Part shown: positions 7,650 to 14,692 of the stretch, one piece after another | Layout: each line of letters starts with the position of its first letter | Numbering within the stretch: the first letter of the stretch is position 1 | Assembly (NCBI RefSeq): GCF_014650675.1 | Contig: NZ_BMVK01000011.1 | Location: forward strand, 186,001-250,000 | Length of the DNA stretch: 64,000 bases | Direction of reading: 5' to 3' | Source of the DNA: Streptomyces anulatus | GTDB taxonomy: Bacteria; Actinomycetota; Actinomycetes; Streptomycetales; Streptomycetaceae | Made by a program: the position numbers and the translations under genes | The notes under the pieces: generated by a model | Told to the model about the DNA's origin: nothing | Databases searched by the model: none | The model's input: the letters and a program-made list of their open reading frames with translations, nothing else

Positions 7650-8489
7650 CTACTTGGCGGGGCCGAGCTCGATCGGCACGCCGACGAGGGAGCCGTACTC
7701 GGTCCAGGAACCGTCGTAGTTCTTGACGTTCTCCTGGCCGAGCAGCTCGTGGAGCACGAACCAGGTGAGCGCGGAGCGCTCACCGATGCGGCAGTAGGCG
7801 ATGGTGTCCTTCGCCAGGTCGACCTGCTCGGCCTCGTAGAGGGCCTTGAGCTCGTCGTCCGACTTGAAGGTGCCGTCGTCGTTGGCGTTCTTCGACCACG
7901 GGATGTTGCGGGCGCTCGGCACGTGGCCGGGGCGCTGCGACTGCTCCTGCGGGAGGTGGGCCGGGGCGAGCAGCTTGCCGCTGAACTCGTCGGGCGAGCG
8001 CACGTCGACCAGGTTCTGGTTGCCGATGGCCTTGACGACGTCGTCGCGGTAGGCGCGGATCGACTCGTCCTGCGGCTTGGCCGTGTACTGGGTGGCCGGG
8101 CGCGTCGGGACCACGTCGGTCAGGTCGCGGGAGTCGAGCTCCCACTTCTTGCGGCCGCCGTCGAGGAGCTTCACGTTCTCGTGGCCGTACAGCTTGAAGT
8201 ACCAGTAGGCGTAGGAGGCGAACCAGTTGTTGTTGCCGCCGTAGAGGACGACCAGCGTGTCGTTGCCGATGCCCTTCTCGCTGAGCAGCTTCTCGAAGCC
8301 GGCCTGGTCGACGAAGTCCCGGCGGACCGGGTCCTGGAGGTCCTTGGTCCAGTCGATCCGGATCGCGTTCTTGATGTGGTTCTTCTCGTACGCCGAGGTG
8401 TCCTCGTCCACCTCGACGATGGCGACCTGCGGGTCGTCGATGTGGGCCTCGACCCAGTCGGCGTCTACCAGGACGTCGCTGCGGCTCAT
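7650..8489 (-). CDS. cysA: thiosulfate sulfurtransferase (rhodanese), CysA/SseA type
   Basis: A 279-residue enzyme of two rhodanese domains. It moves sulfane sulfur from thiosulfate to cyanide or thiol acceptors through a cysteine persulfide. The N-terminal domain (residues 1-125) is inactive and lacks the cysteine. The C-terminal domain has the catalytic loop C233-R-I-G-E-R followed by SALTWF, the actinobacterial CysA type. The ATG at 8489 has a GGAG-type ribosome site about 9 nt upstream. The gene lies behind a 165-nt leader that begins with a 26-residue cysteine-containing peptide, so expression is probably tuned by cysteine supply. It is followed by DUF1416, as in mycobacteria (cysA2-sseC2). 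Confidence 0.95.
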   Translation of the reverse strand: MSRSDVLVDADWVEAHIDDPQVAIVEVDEDTSAYEKNHIKNAIRIDWTKDLQDPVRRDFVDQAGFEKLLSEKGIGNDTLVVLYGGNNNWFASYAYWYFKLYGHENVKLLDGGRKKWELDSRDLTDVVPTRPATQYTAKPQDESIRAYRDDVVKAIGNQNLVDVRSPDEFSGKLLAPAHLPQEQSQRPGHVPSARNIPWSKNANDDGTFKSDDELKALYEAEQVDLAKDTIAYCRIGERSALTWFVLHELLGQENVKNYDGSWTEYGSLVGVPIELGPAK

Positions 8490-8596
8490 GTTGTTCTCCT
8501 CCGGGGCAGTCTGCGGCGGGGTGGTGCGAGATGCGGAGTTGCTGGGTGCGGATGTACGCGCGGAGGCACGGAACGCGGCGCGTACGGGGCACGGGG

Positions 8597-8624
8597 CCGG
8601 CCCTGACGACGGTCGAAGGGCCGG
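8597..8624 (-). promoter_or_regulatory. hairpin in the cysA leader, candidate attenuator
   Basis: An 8-bp GC-rich inverted repeat (8597-8604 with 8617-8624, 12-nt loop) lies 30 nt downstream of the leader-peptide stop and 108 nt upstream of the cysA start. In cysteine-responsive leaders, ribosome position on the small ORF controls downstream structure. A competing pairing partner was not resolved by eye. Confidence 0.4.
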
Positions 8625-8653
8625 GGAGAAACGGGACGGTGCGAACGCCCCGC

Positions 8654-8734
8654 TCAGAAGGTGCGACAGAGCATGGCGGCGACGCGGCACAGGTCTACTG
8701 CCCGCCGCTTCGTGAGATCCGCCTGTCGCTTCAT
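8654..8734 (-). CDS. 26-residue cysteine leader peptide upstream of cysA
   Basis: ATG at 8734 encodes MKRQADLTKRRAVDLCRVAA then MLCRTF and stops at 8654. The two cysteines (C16 and C23) sit in an Arg-rich, otherwise unremarkable peptide. This matches the actinobacterial putative leader peptides found before sulfur-assimilation genes and parallels the leaderless cysteine-containing short ORFs that act as cysteine-responsive attenuators in mycobacteria. There is no Shine-Dalgarno; instead a good promoter (GTGACA, 18 bp, TACGAT) places the transcription start at the ATG itself, so the peptide is translated from a leaderless RNA. Its likely role is to report Cys-tRNA charging, not to work as a protein. 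Confidence 0.85.
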   Translation of the reverse strand: MKRQADLTKRRAVDLCRVAAMLCRTF

Positions 8735-8741
8735 GGGTCCG

Positions 8742-8771
8742 ATCGTAGGGAGGTACGTACGGAGATGTCAC
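8742..8771 (-). promoter_or_regulatory. promoter of the cysA leader
   Basis: Reading leftward: GTGACA (8771-8766), an 18-bp spacer, then TACGAT (8747-8742), then 7 nt to the ATG of the leader peptide. It is the best sigma-70-type match in this part of the window. Confidence 0.7.
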
Positions 8772-8773
8772 CG

Positions 8774-8796
8774 TCGTGTCGCATGATGAGACACGA
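8774..8796. promoter_or_regulatory. dyad operator candidate just upstream of the cysA leader promoter
   Basis: A perfect 7-bp inverted repeat, TCGTGTC (8774-8780) and GACACGA (8790-8796), separated by 9 nt. It ends 3 bp upstream of the -35 box, the usual position for an activator. A further TGAGAC element follows at 8808-8813. The binding protein is unknown. Confidence 0.45.
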
Positions 8797-8982
8797 TCAT
8801 CCGTGATGTGAGACGGAGAAGGGGCGGACAGGCGCCGGATCCCGCGAGGGGCTCCCCCGGACCTTCCCCGCATCTACGGACCGGACGCAAGCGTCTCACT
8901 ATCCGGATCGGCCGGTTGGCCAGGGAGGACGGGCGCCGTCGGGGCGCGGCCGGGGCCGGTCGGGCGGGGGCGGGGCGGCCGG

Positions 8983-9672
8983 TCAGCCCGTGAGGGAGAC
9001 GTCCGCGCCGGTCACCGAGATCTCCAGGCCCTTCTCGGTCACCTTGACCTCCCGGAGCTCCAGGCCCTTCGGCAGCCCGTCGATGTCGCCCTGGAAGTCG
9101 GTCTTCTTGCGAACCAGTTCCTCGACGCCGGGAAGCCCCTCGCCCGGCACCTCGTCCGCGCGCACCTTGATCGTCTGACCGTCGACGCGGGTCACGGTGG
9201 ACAGCACGCTGCGCGAGATCGGCCGGCCGAGGATCTCGACCGTGCCGGTGACCTTCGCCTTGCCGTTGCCGCCGTACTCCACGACGACGCCGTCGCTGGC
9301 CGCCGCCGTCAGGTCCTCGTAGCTGACGAGCGCGGTGCCGGTGGCGCGGGCGGCCGTGGCGCTCCGGTAGCCGGAGCCGAGCTTCACGTCGTGCAGCTCG
9401 GCCCGGACCTCGCTGACCCGTATCGCACGCCCGGCGGCACTGGTCTCCATGCCGGTGAGGCTGACGTCGACCCGGTCCAGCCGCGAACCGGCGAGCTGGG
9501 TGAGGAAGGGGAAACCCTTGATCGAGATCTCCGTCGTGGCGGGCCCGCCCCCGCTGATCGTGACCCGGTCCTCGGCCTCGGACTCGGCGAACCAGACGGC
9601 AGCGCGGTCGACGGCGAGGAAGAGGCCGCCGAGCACCACCACCAGGACCAGCAGTATTCGCAGTGCGCGCAT
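8983..9672 (-). CDS. LmeA-like DUF2993 lipid-binding envelope protein
   Basis: A 229-residue protein with an N-terminal hydrophobic segment (residues 3-22, LRILLVLVVVLGGLFLAV) that acts as a signal or anchor, followed by a DUF2993 domain. Recognisable elements are FPFLTQL near residue 56 and the C-terminal GLPKGLELREVKVTEKGLEI block. Mycobacterial LmeA of this family is a periplasmic phospholipid-binding protein needed for mannan maturation. I start at the ATG 9672, with GGGGGA about 9 nt upstream; the in-frame GTG at 9687 lies within that ribosome site. In Mycobacterium the order DUF1416-cysA-lmeA-glnR is also found, supporting the family call. Confidence 0.85.
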   Translation of the reverse strand: MRALRILLVLVVVLGGLFLAVDRAAVWFAESEAEDRVTISGGGPATTEISIKGFPFLTQLAGSRLDRVDVSLTGMETSAAGRAIRVSEVRAELHDVKLGSGYRSATAARATGTALVSYEDLTAAASDGVVVEYGGNGKAKVTGTVEILGRPISRSVLSTVTRVDGQTIKVRADEVPGEGLPGVEELVRKKTDFQGDIDGLPKGLELREVKVTEKGLEISVTGADVSLTG

Positions 9673-9762
9673 GTGTCGTTCCCCCACCCTGAGCCGATCG
9701 GTCCCCCTGGCGCCCGTGAGCCTACTGCCGCAGGAGGGGGACGCCCTGGATGATCGACGACC

Positions 9763-9794
9763 GACGGCCCCCGATCGGTTCCCGAGGGGCCGTC
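9763..9794. terminator. hairpin after the Q/P-rich membrane protein gene
   Basis: A 9-bp perfect stem (9763-9771 with 9786-9794) and 14-nt loop lie between the stop at 9838 and the LmeA-like gene. It most likely ends the leftward transcript. Confidence 0.55.
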
Positions 9795-9837
9795 AGCAGC
9801 GGTGCCCGTACGGCGGTCGAGCGCGCCCGTACGGCGG

Positions 9838-10536
9838 TCAGGCGATGGCGCGGCCGACCAGATAGACGGCCGGGGCCGCCGCGGCCAGCGGCAGCGCCAC
9901 CCCGGCGGTCATGTGCACGAACCGGGACGGGTAGTCGTAGCTCGCCACCCGCAGCCCGATGAGCGCGCACCCGGCCGCCGCGAGACCGAGCAGCGCGCCC
10001 TTCGCGCCGATGTCGGTCGCATTGCCGGCGGTGAGGCCCGCTCCCACACCCGCGAGCAGGGCCACCGCGACGGAGGCCGCGCCGGGCAGCGGGAGGGCAC
10101 GGACGAGCGTGGCCGCCGCGACGGCCACCCCGCCGACCACCACCGCGTCCGGGACCGCCGCGAGGTGTCCGCCCGCGAGCACCGCGAGGGACGCCGAGAC
10201 GACCGTGGCCATCAGGCCGTACATCCGCTCGTCGGCCCCCGCGTGGCTGCGGAGCTGGAGGACCACGGTGAGCAGCACCCAGACGCCCAGGGTGCCCAGC
10301 AGCGCGGCGGGGCCGTGCTCCCGGCCCGCCGCGAGCAGGACGACATCGGCGACCAGACCCCCGGCGAAGGCGAGGGCGATGCCCTGGCGGGCGGGCCACA
10401 TGCCGTTGAGCCGGAACCATCCGGCGGCCGTCACCGCCTGGAGGAGCACCACCGGGACGAGCAGGGCGTAGGGCCCGATCGCCGCGCCCCCCGCGAGCAG
10501 CAGGCCGAGCACGGCGGTGAGCGCGGCAGGCTGCAT
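9838..10536 (-). CDS. polytopic membrane protein, C-terminal part of a frameshifted gene
   Basis: About 232 residues and seven or so hydrophobic helices, beginning PALTAVLGLLLAGGAAIGPYALL; a polytopic membrane protein of unknown function. There is no ribosome site before its first ATG (MQPAAL). Reading the same frame upstream gives GRSPIIAPGMQPAAL, which would join smoothly to the end of the neighbouring ORF (ITDAQRARAEG) if the C5 run at 10562-10566 had one more base. I read it as the membrane half of one ~450-residue protein whose N-terminal half is the Q/P/Y-rich region at 10431-11189. A sequencing error, a true mutation or programmed slippage would all explain the break. Confidence 0.65.
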   Translation of the reverse strand: MQPAALTAVLGLLLAGGAAIGPYALLVPVVLLQAVTAAGWFRLNGMWPARQGIALAFAGGLVADVVLLAAGREHGPAALLGTLGVWVLLTVVLQLRSHAGADERMYGLMATVVSASLAVLAGGHLAAVPDAVVVGGVAVAAATLVRALPLPGAASVAVALLAGVGAGLTAGNATDIGAKGALLGLAAAGCALIGLRVASYDYPSRFVHMTAGVALPLAAAAPAVYLVGRAIA

Positions 10537-11189
10537 CCCCGGCGCGATGATCGGCGAGCGACCCCCTCGGCGCGTGCCCGCTGCGCGTCGGTGATCCGGG
10601 CGTTGCCCAGCGTCGTCGGCGCGCTGTAGCCCGTGTCGCCGGCCTCGGGCCGCGCGGTCACGGGCCCGGCAGCGGACACGGGTGTGGCGGGCGCGACAGG
10701 CGCGACGGGCGCGGCCGGGACTTCGGGCGGCAGCGGGAACGAGCCCGAGGCCCCCTGGGGGGGCAGATAGGCGGTGTCGGCCGCCGGGGGCCGGTACGGC
10801 TGCTGCGGTTCCTGGTACTGCGGCTGGTGCTGCGGTTCCTGGTACTGCTGCTGGTACGGAGGGTGCGGCTCCGGTGTCCCGTACGGGCCGGGCTGCTGGT
10901 GCTGCCCGTACGGATCCGGCTGCGGCGTCCCGTACGGATCCGGCTGCTGCGGCTGCCCGTACCCCTGCCCCTGCGCCCGGTGCGGTTCACCGTCCGGGCG
11001 GATCGTCGGCTGGTACTGCGTGTCCCAGGTCGGCGCCTGCCACGTCTGCGTCGCACCCTGGTCGAAGGCTGCGGGCTCCTGGGGCACGGCGGACTGCCCG
11101 GCCGTCCCGTCGGGCCAGTGCGGCTGCGCCGGCTGCTGCTGCCGCTCGGGGTCGTACGGATACGGGTACTGCTGATCGCTGCTGCTCAT
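10431..11189 (-). CDS. Gln/Pro/Tyr-rich N-terminal part of a frameshifted membrane protein
   Basis: Residues 1-210 are low-complexity and rich in Q, P, Y and G, with DPYG/QEPQ repeats (PDPYGTPQPDPYGQHQQPG), typical of cytoplasmic disordered tails of actinobacterial membrane proteins. They end in ITDAQRARAEG, after which this frame runs about 43 codons of Arg/Ser/Cys-rich nonsense to a stop at 10431. The other frame continues as a polytopic membrane protein. The ATG at 11189 lies directly behind the MoaD-like gene, whose stop is at 11200, so the two are probably co-transcribed. The biologically meaningful product ends near position 10567; the rest is a shifted frame. Confidence 0.65.
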   Translation of the reverse strand: MSSSDQQYPYPYDPERQQQPAQPHWPDGTAGQSAVPQEPAAFDQGATQTWQAPTWDTQYQPTIRPDGEPHRAQGQGYGQPQQPDPYGTPQPDPYGQHQQPGPYGTPEPHPPYQQQYQEPQHQPQYQEPQQPYRPPAADTAYLPPQGASGSFPLPPEVPAAPVAPVAPATPVSAAGPVTARPEAGDTGYSAPTTLGNARITDAQRARAEGVARRSSRRGCSLPRSPPCSACCSRGARRSGPTPCSSRWCSSRR

Positions 11190-11199
11190 GGCCTGCGGT

Positions 11200-11454
11200 T
11201 CACCCTCCTGCGAACGGCGGGAGCACCTCGACCGTGCCGCCCTCGGCAAGGCGTACGGTCTCATGCCCGCGGGTCCCGACGGGGTTCCCGTCGATGAGGA
11301 ACGAGCACCGCCGGAGCACCTGGCTCAGCTCGCCGGGATGCCGCTCGCGCGCCGCGTCGAGCGCCTCGGCGAGGGTCGCCGCCGCGTACGGTTCCTCCGC
11401 GGTGCCCGCGGCGGCCTTGGCCGCAGCCCAGTAGCGGATCGTCCCCGCTGCCAT
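11200..11454 (-). CDS. MoaD/ThiS-family sulfur-carrier protein
   Basis: An 84-residue ubiquitin-fold protein ending VEVLPPFAGG. The terminal Gly-Gly is the site that is adenylated and thiocarboxylated in MoaD and ThiS proteins, which donate sulfur to molybdopterin, thiazole or other acceptors. The start MAAGTIRYWAAAKAAAG resembles MoaD; the ATG at 11454 has AAGGAG about 9 nt upstream. No E1-like activating enzyme is encoded in the window, so the pathway it serves cannot be told from context. It sits between an alpha/beta hydrolase gene and the frameshifted membrane gene, all leftward. Confidence 0.85.
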   Translation of the reverse strand: MAAGTIRYWAAAKAAAGTAEEPYAAATLAEALDAARERHPGELSQVLRRCSFLIDGNPVGTRGHETVRLAEGGTVEVLPPFAGG

Positions 11455-11513
11455 GGCGCCACTCCTTCGGGTCGGTTCGTCGGACGCCTCGTGCGTCAGC
11501 TCTCCATGATGGG

Positions 11514-12431
11514 TCACGCGGGCGGTGCGGCCGTCGCCCAGTCGGCGATGCGGGCCAGCAGGGCGTCGTCCGCCGCGTTCTCGGCGTGGCCCATCCCCCG
11601 CTCCAGCCACAGCTCCGCGCCGCCCGGACCGGCCGCCTCCGCCAGCATCCTCGGGTGGTCCAGCGGGAAGTACGGGTCCCGGTCGCCGTGCACGAGCAGC
11701 AGCGGGGCCGGGGCGATGAGCGGGACCGCGGCGACCGGGGAGAGCGGGACGGGGTCCCAGTCCTCGGTGGCGATGCGGGTACGGAGTCCGTAGCGCCCGA
11801 CGAGGCGGCCCGAGGGGCGGGTGACCACCCAGTGCAGCCGGCGCATCGGGGCCGTCCCCCGGTAGTACCAGCGAGCGGGAGCACTGACGGAGACCACCGC
11901 GTCCGAATGCGCCCCCACACTCCCTGTGCGCCCCTCGCGCGCCGGTACGCGAACGGCCGTACGGCCCGCCACGGATTCCGCCGTATACAGAGCACCGTGC
12001 CGGAGCACCACCGAGCCGCCCATCGAGAACCCGACCGTCACCACCCGGGAGTGCCCCAGCTCCCGCGCCCAGGCCACCGCCGCGGCCAGGTCCAGCACCT
12101 CGCGGTCGCCCACCGTGGAGCGCCCGCCGGACCGTCCGTGGCCCCGGAACGAGAACGTGATCACGGCCGCACGCTGGGCGAAGACCCGCGCGGCGCGCCG
12201 TACGGCGGGGCGGTCGGCCGAGCCGGTGAAACCGTGCGCGACGACGATCGCGGGGGCCGCCGCGGGCCCCTCGGCGGCCGCGTCCCCCGGTGTCCCGACG
12301 CCCGCCGTACACGGTTCGTACACCGCCTCGACCGGTACGCCGTCATCGGTCAGCAAGGTGGCGCATCGTGGAGGGGGCGTGAGCAAGGGAACAGAAGAAC
12401 TCAGGAATCGACCCTCGGACGCGGAACTCAT
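11514..12431 (-). CDS. alpha/beta hydrolase
   Basis: A 305-residue alpha/beta hydrolase. VVAHGFTGSADRP (about residue 65) forms the oxyanion-hole HG motif; VGFSMGGSVV carries the nucleophile Ser in GxSxG; VHGDRDPYFP supplies the acid; and GMGHAEN supplies the catalytic His. This is a complete triad, so it is probably an active esterase, lipase or peptidase-like enzyme of unknown substrate. There is no signal peptide, so it is cytosolic. It is divergent from glnR; the 268-bp gap carries a GlnR-like site, so control by nitrogen is possible but unproven. Confidence 0.85.
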   Translation of the reverse strand: MSSASEGRFLSSSVPLLTPPPRCATLLTDDGVPVEAVYEPCTAGVGTPGDAAAEGPAAAPAIVVAHGFTGSADRPAVRRAARVFAQRAAVITFSFRGHGRSGGRSTVGDREVLDLAAAVAWARELGHSRVVTVGFSMGGSVVLRHGALYTAESVAGRTAVRVPAREGRTGSVGAHSDAVVSVSAPARWYYRGTAPMRRLHWVVTRPSGRLVGRYGLRTRIATEDWDPVPLSPVAAVPLIAPAPLLLVHGDRDPYFPLDHPRMLAEAAGPGGAELWLERGMGHAENAADDALLARIADWATAAPPA

Positions 12432-12490
12432 GTGGGCTATTCTGCTGCGAAGAGGATCCGGGCAATGCAGCCCCCGGGTCCTTTTGTGCT

Positions 12491-12517
12491 TTACCGGCGT
12501 TGTTACGGCGACGTTTC
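12491..12517. promoter_or_regulatory. GlnR-type binding site candidate between the hydrolase gene and glnR
   Basis: Read on the minus strand the site is GAAAC, 6 nt, GTAAC, 6 nt, GGTAA (12517-12491). The Streptomyces GlnR box alternates gTnAc and GaAAc half-sites with 6-nt spacers, so two half-sites match exactly in type and spacing and the third matches partly. It could serve autoregulation of glnR or control of the divergent hydrolase gene. Confidence 0.5.
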
Positions 12518-12646
12518 CACAAGCTCAGCGGTCCCAGGGCGCGGGACCGCACCGTAGAACCGCATGACGTACGAAGCAGTGCCGCATACTCCCCCGGGTC
12601 CGACCCGGGAGTGCCCCTCTCGCAGGGAACGAGGAGGACCGACGTA

Positions 12647-12703
12647 ATGGGCGAGCGAACCGTGCAACACGATCGACCGAACCAGGCAGGTGGGCGGCGA
12701 TGA
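12647..12703 (+). CDS. 18-residue upstream ORF coupled to glnR
   Basis: ATG at 12647 follows a near-perfect AGGAGG ribosome site by 9 nt and encodes MGERTVQHDRPNQAGGRR. Its TGA (12701-12703) overlaps the glnR ATG (12700-12702) as ATGA. The site before this mini-ORF is much stronger than the AGGTGGG in front of glnR, so glnR translation may depend on termination of the mini-ORF. It could also be a spurious ORF; conservation would decide. Confidence 0.5.
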   Translation: MGERTVQHDRPNQAGGRR

Positions 12704-13518
12704 GTTCACTGCTGCTTCTGACGAACGCACTCCAGCCGTCGACGGAGGTGCTCCCCGCCCTCGGGCTTCTGCTCCACAGTGTGCGGGTGGCCCCCGCCGA
12801 GGGCCCGGCCCTCGTGGACACCCCGGGCGCCGACGTGATCCTCGTCGACGGGCGGCGCGACCTTCCACAGGTCCGCTCGCTCTGTCAGCTGCTGCGGTCC
12901 ACGGGACCCGGCTGTCCGCTGATCCTCGTCGTCACCGAGGGCGGTCTCGCGGCCGTCACCGCCGACTGGGGCGTCGACGACGTCCTGCTGGACACGGCGG
13001 GACCGGCCGAGGTCGAGGCCCGGCTGCGCCTCGCCATGGGCCGCCAGCAGATCACCTCCGACGACTCCCCGATGGAGATCCGCAACGGTGATCTCTCCGT
13101 CGACGAGGCGACGTACAGCGCGAAACTCAAGGGCCGGGTCCTGGACCTGACCTTCAAGGAATTCGAACTGCTGAAATACCTCGCCCAGCACCCGGGCCGG
13201 GTATTCACCCGCGCCCAGCTCCTCCAGGAGGTCTGGGGCTACGACTACTTCGGCGGTACGCGGACGGTCGACGTCCATGTGCGGCGGCTGCGCGCCAAGC
13301 TCGGCCCCGAGCACGAGTCGCTGATCGGCACCGTGCGCAACGTCGGCTACCGCTTCGTCACGCCGGAGAAGGTCGAGCGCGCGGCGGAGGAGGCGAAGGA
13401 CCGGGCCGCCGCCCAGCGGGAGCGCCGGTCGAGGGAAACGGACGCCGTCGCCCGTTCGGAGCAGTCCCCGGCCGCCGAGGTGACGGAAGAAGCCCCGGTA
13501 GAGGCTGCCAAGAGGTAG
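12700..13518 (+). CDS. glnR: GlnR, global nitrogen regulator (atypical OmpR-type)
   Basis: A 272-residue orphan response regulator that controls glutamine synthetase, ammonium transport and nitrate or nitrite use in Streptomyces. The receiver domain is at residues 1-110 with D50 in ADVILVDGRRDLP. As in known GlnR, the other acidic-pocket residues are not conserved, so it is not phosphorylated in the usual way. A winged-helix domain at about 125-225 has the OmpR-type loop and DVHVRRLRAKLG recognition helix. The last ~45 residues are a charged, variable tail. The N-terminus MSSLLLLTNALQPS matches S. coelicolor GlnR from memory. A mini-ORF overlaps the start, and a GlnR-like site lies 183-209 bp upstream. 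Confidence 0.96.
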   Translation: MSSLLLLTNALQPSTEVLPALGLLLHSVRVAPAEGPALVDTPGADVILVDGRRDLPQVRSLCQLLRSTGPGCPLILVVTEGGLAAVTADWGVDDVLLDTAGPAEVEARLRLAMGRQQITSDDSPMEIRNGDLSVDEATYSAKLKGRVLDLTFKEFELLKYLAQHPGRVFTRAQLLQEVWGYDYFGGTRTVDVHVRRLRAKLGPEHESLIGTVRNVGYRFVTPEKVERAAEEAKDRAAAQRERRSRETDAVARSEQSPAAEVTEEAPVEAAKR

Positions 13519-13542
13519 GTCCATCCGCGTAGACTGCGGCGC

Positions 13543-14583
13543 GTGGCCAAGGTGACGCGGGACGATGTGGCGAGACTGGCGGGGACGTCGACCGCGGTCG
13601 TCAGCTACGTCATCAACAACGGACCCCGGCCGGTCGCCCCGGCCACCCGCGAGCGGGTGCTCGCCGCGATCAAGCAGTTGGGGTACCGGCCCGACCGGGT
13701 CGCCCAGGCCATGGCCTCGCGCCGCACGGACCTGATAGGCATGATCGTGCCGGACGCCCGGCAGCCGTTCTTCGCGGAGATGGCGCACGCGGTCGAACAG
13801 GCCGCCGCCGAGCGCGGGAAAATGGTGCTCGTCGGCAACTCCGACTACCGCGACGAGCGCGAGGTCCACTATCTGCGGGCCTTCCTCGGTATGCGCGTCT
13901 CCGGGCTGATCCTGGTCAGCCAGGGCCCCAGCGAGCGCGCCGCCGCCGAGATCGAGGCCTGGGACGCCCGGGTCGTCCTGCTGCACGAGCGCCCCGAGGC
14001 GATCGACGACGTCGCCGTCGTCACCGACGACGTGGGCGGCGCCCAGCTCGCCACCCGGCATCTGCTGGAGCACGGCAACGCGTACGTGGCCTGCCTCGGC
14101 GGCACGGAGGAGACCCCGGCGGTCGGCGACCCGGTCGCCGACCACGTCGAGGGCTGGCGACGGGCCATGCACGAGTCGGGCCGGTCCACCGAGGGCCGGC
14201 TCTTCCAGGCCCCGTACAACCGCTACGACGCCTACCAGGTGGCCCTCGGGCTGCTGGCGGGCCCGGACCGGCCCCCGGCGATCTTCTGCGCCACGGACGA
14301 CCAGGCCTTCGGCGTGCTGCGGGCCGCCCGTGAGCTGCGCATCGACGTGCCGGGCGAGCTGGCGGTGGCGGGTTTCGACGACGTGAAGGAAGCCGGCCTC
14401 ACCGATCCGCCGCTGACCACGGTCCACTCCGACCGCCCGGCGATGGCGCGGGCGGCGGTGGACCTGGTGCTGGACGACTCGCTCCGGGTCTCGGGGTCGC
14501 GGCGCGAGCGGCTGAAGCAGTTCCCCTCCGCGCTGGTGGTGCGACGCTCGTGCGGCTGCGGGGAACCGCCCCCGTCGGCGTGA
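13543..14583 (+). CDS. LacI-family transcriptional regulator
   Basis: A 346-residue repressor with a LacI-type helix-turn-helix at residues 4-50 (VTRDDVARLAGTSTAVVSYV, hinge YRPDRVAQAMASRRTDLIGM) and a periplasmic-binding-protein-like sensor domain from about 60 to 340. It ends with VVRRSCGC. The natural ligand is unknown, and no sugar genes are adjacent. The start is a GTG at 13543; TAGACT (13530-13535) ends 7 nt before it and no Shine-Dalgarno is present, so the mRNA is likely leaderless. It stands alone between glnR and the htrA-like gene. Confidence 0.9.
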   Translation: MAKVTRDDVARLAGTSTAVVSYVINNGPRPVAPATRERVLAAIKQLGYRPDRVAQAMASRRTDLIGMIVPDARQPFFAEMAHAVEQAAAERGKMVLVGNSDYRDEREVHYLRAFLGMRVSGLILVSQGPSERAAAEIEAWDARVVLLHERPEAIDDVAVVTDDVGGAQLATRHLLEHGNAYVACLGGTEETPAVGDPVADHVEGWRRAMHESGRSTEGRLFQAPYNRYDAYQVALGLLAGPDRPPAIFCATDDQAFGVLRAARELRIDVPGELAVAGFDDVKEAGLTDPPLTTVHSDRPAMARAAVDLVLDDSLRVSGSRRERLKQFPSALVVRRSCGCGEPPPSA

Positions 14584-14642
14584 TCGTCCGCCCGGCGGAT
14601 CCGCGGCCCTTTACAGCGGGCATACGCGGTTCTTCCGGGCTT

Positions 14643-14670
14643 CTCAGGACGTACTCAGGCCCTTCTCATC
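14643..14670 (+). promoter_or_regulatory. 11-bp direct repeats before the htrA-like gene, response-regulator site candidate
   Basis: CTCAGG at 14643, CTCAGG at 14654 and CTCATC at 14665 are spaced exactly 11 nt apart, one helical turn. OmpR-family response regulators bind such head-to-tail repeats, and an OmpR-family pair is encoded just downstream. The repeats end 22 nt before the ATG. Confidence 0.5.
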
Positions 14671-14692
14671 TTCGCTGACCAGCCTGGTGCAC

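Noticed and set aside
11200..12312. A long minus-strand frame fusing the alpha/beta hydrolase region with the MoaD-like protein
   Set aside because: The hydrolase is encoded in another frame with intact triad motifs; the fused frame is a shadow upstream of the MoaD start.
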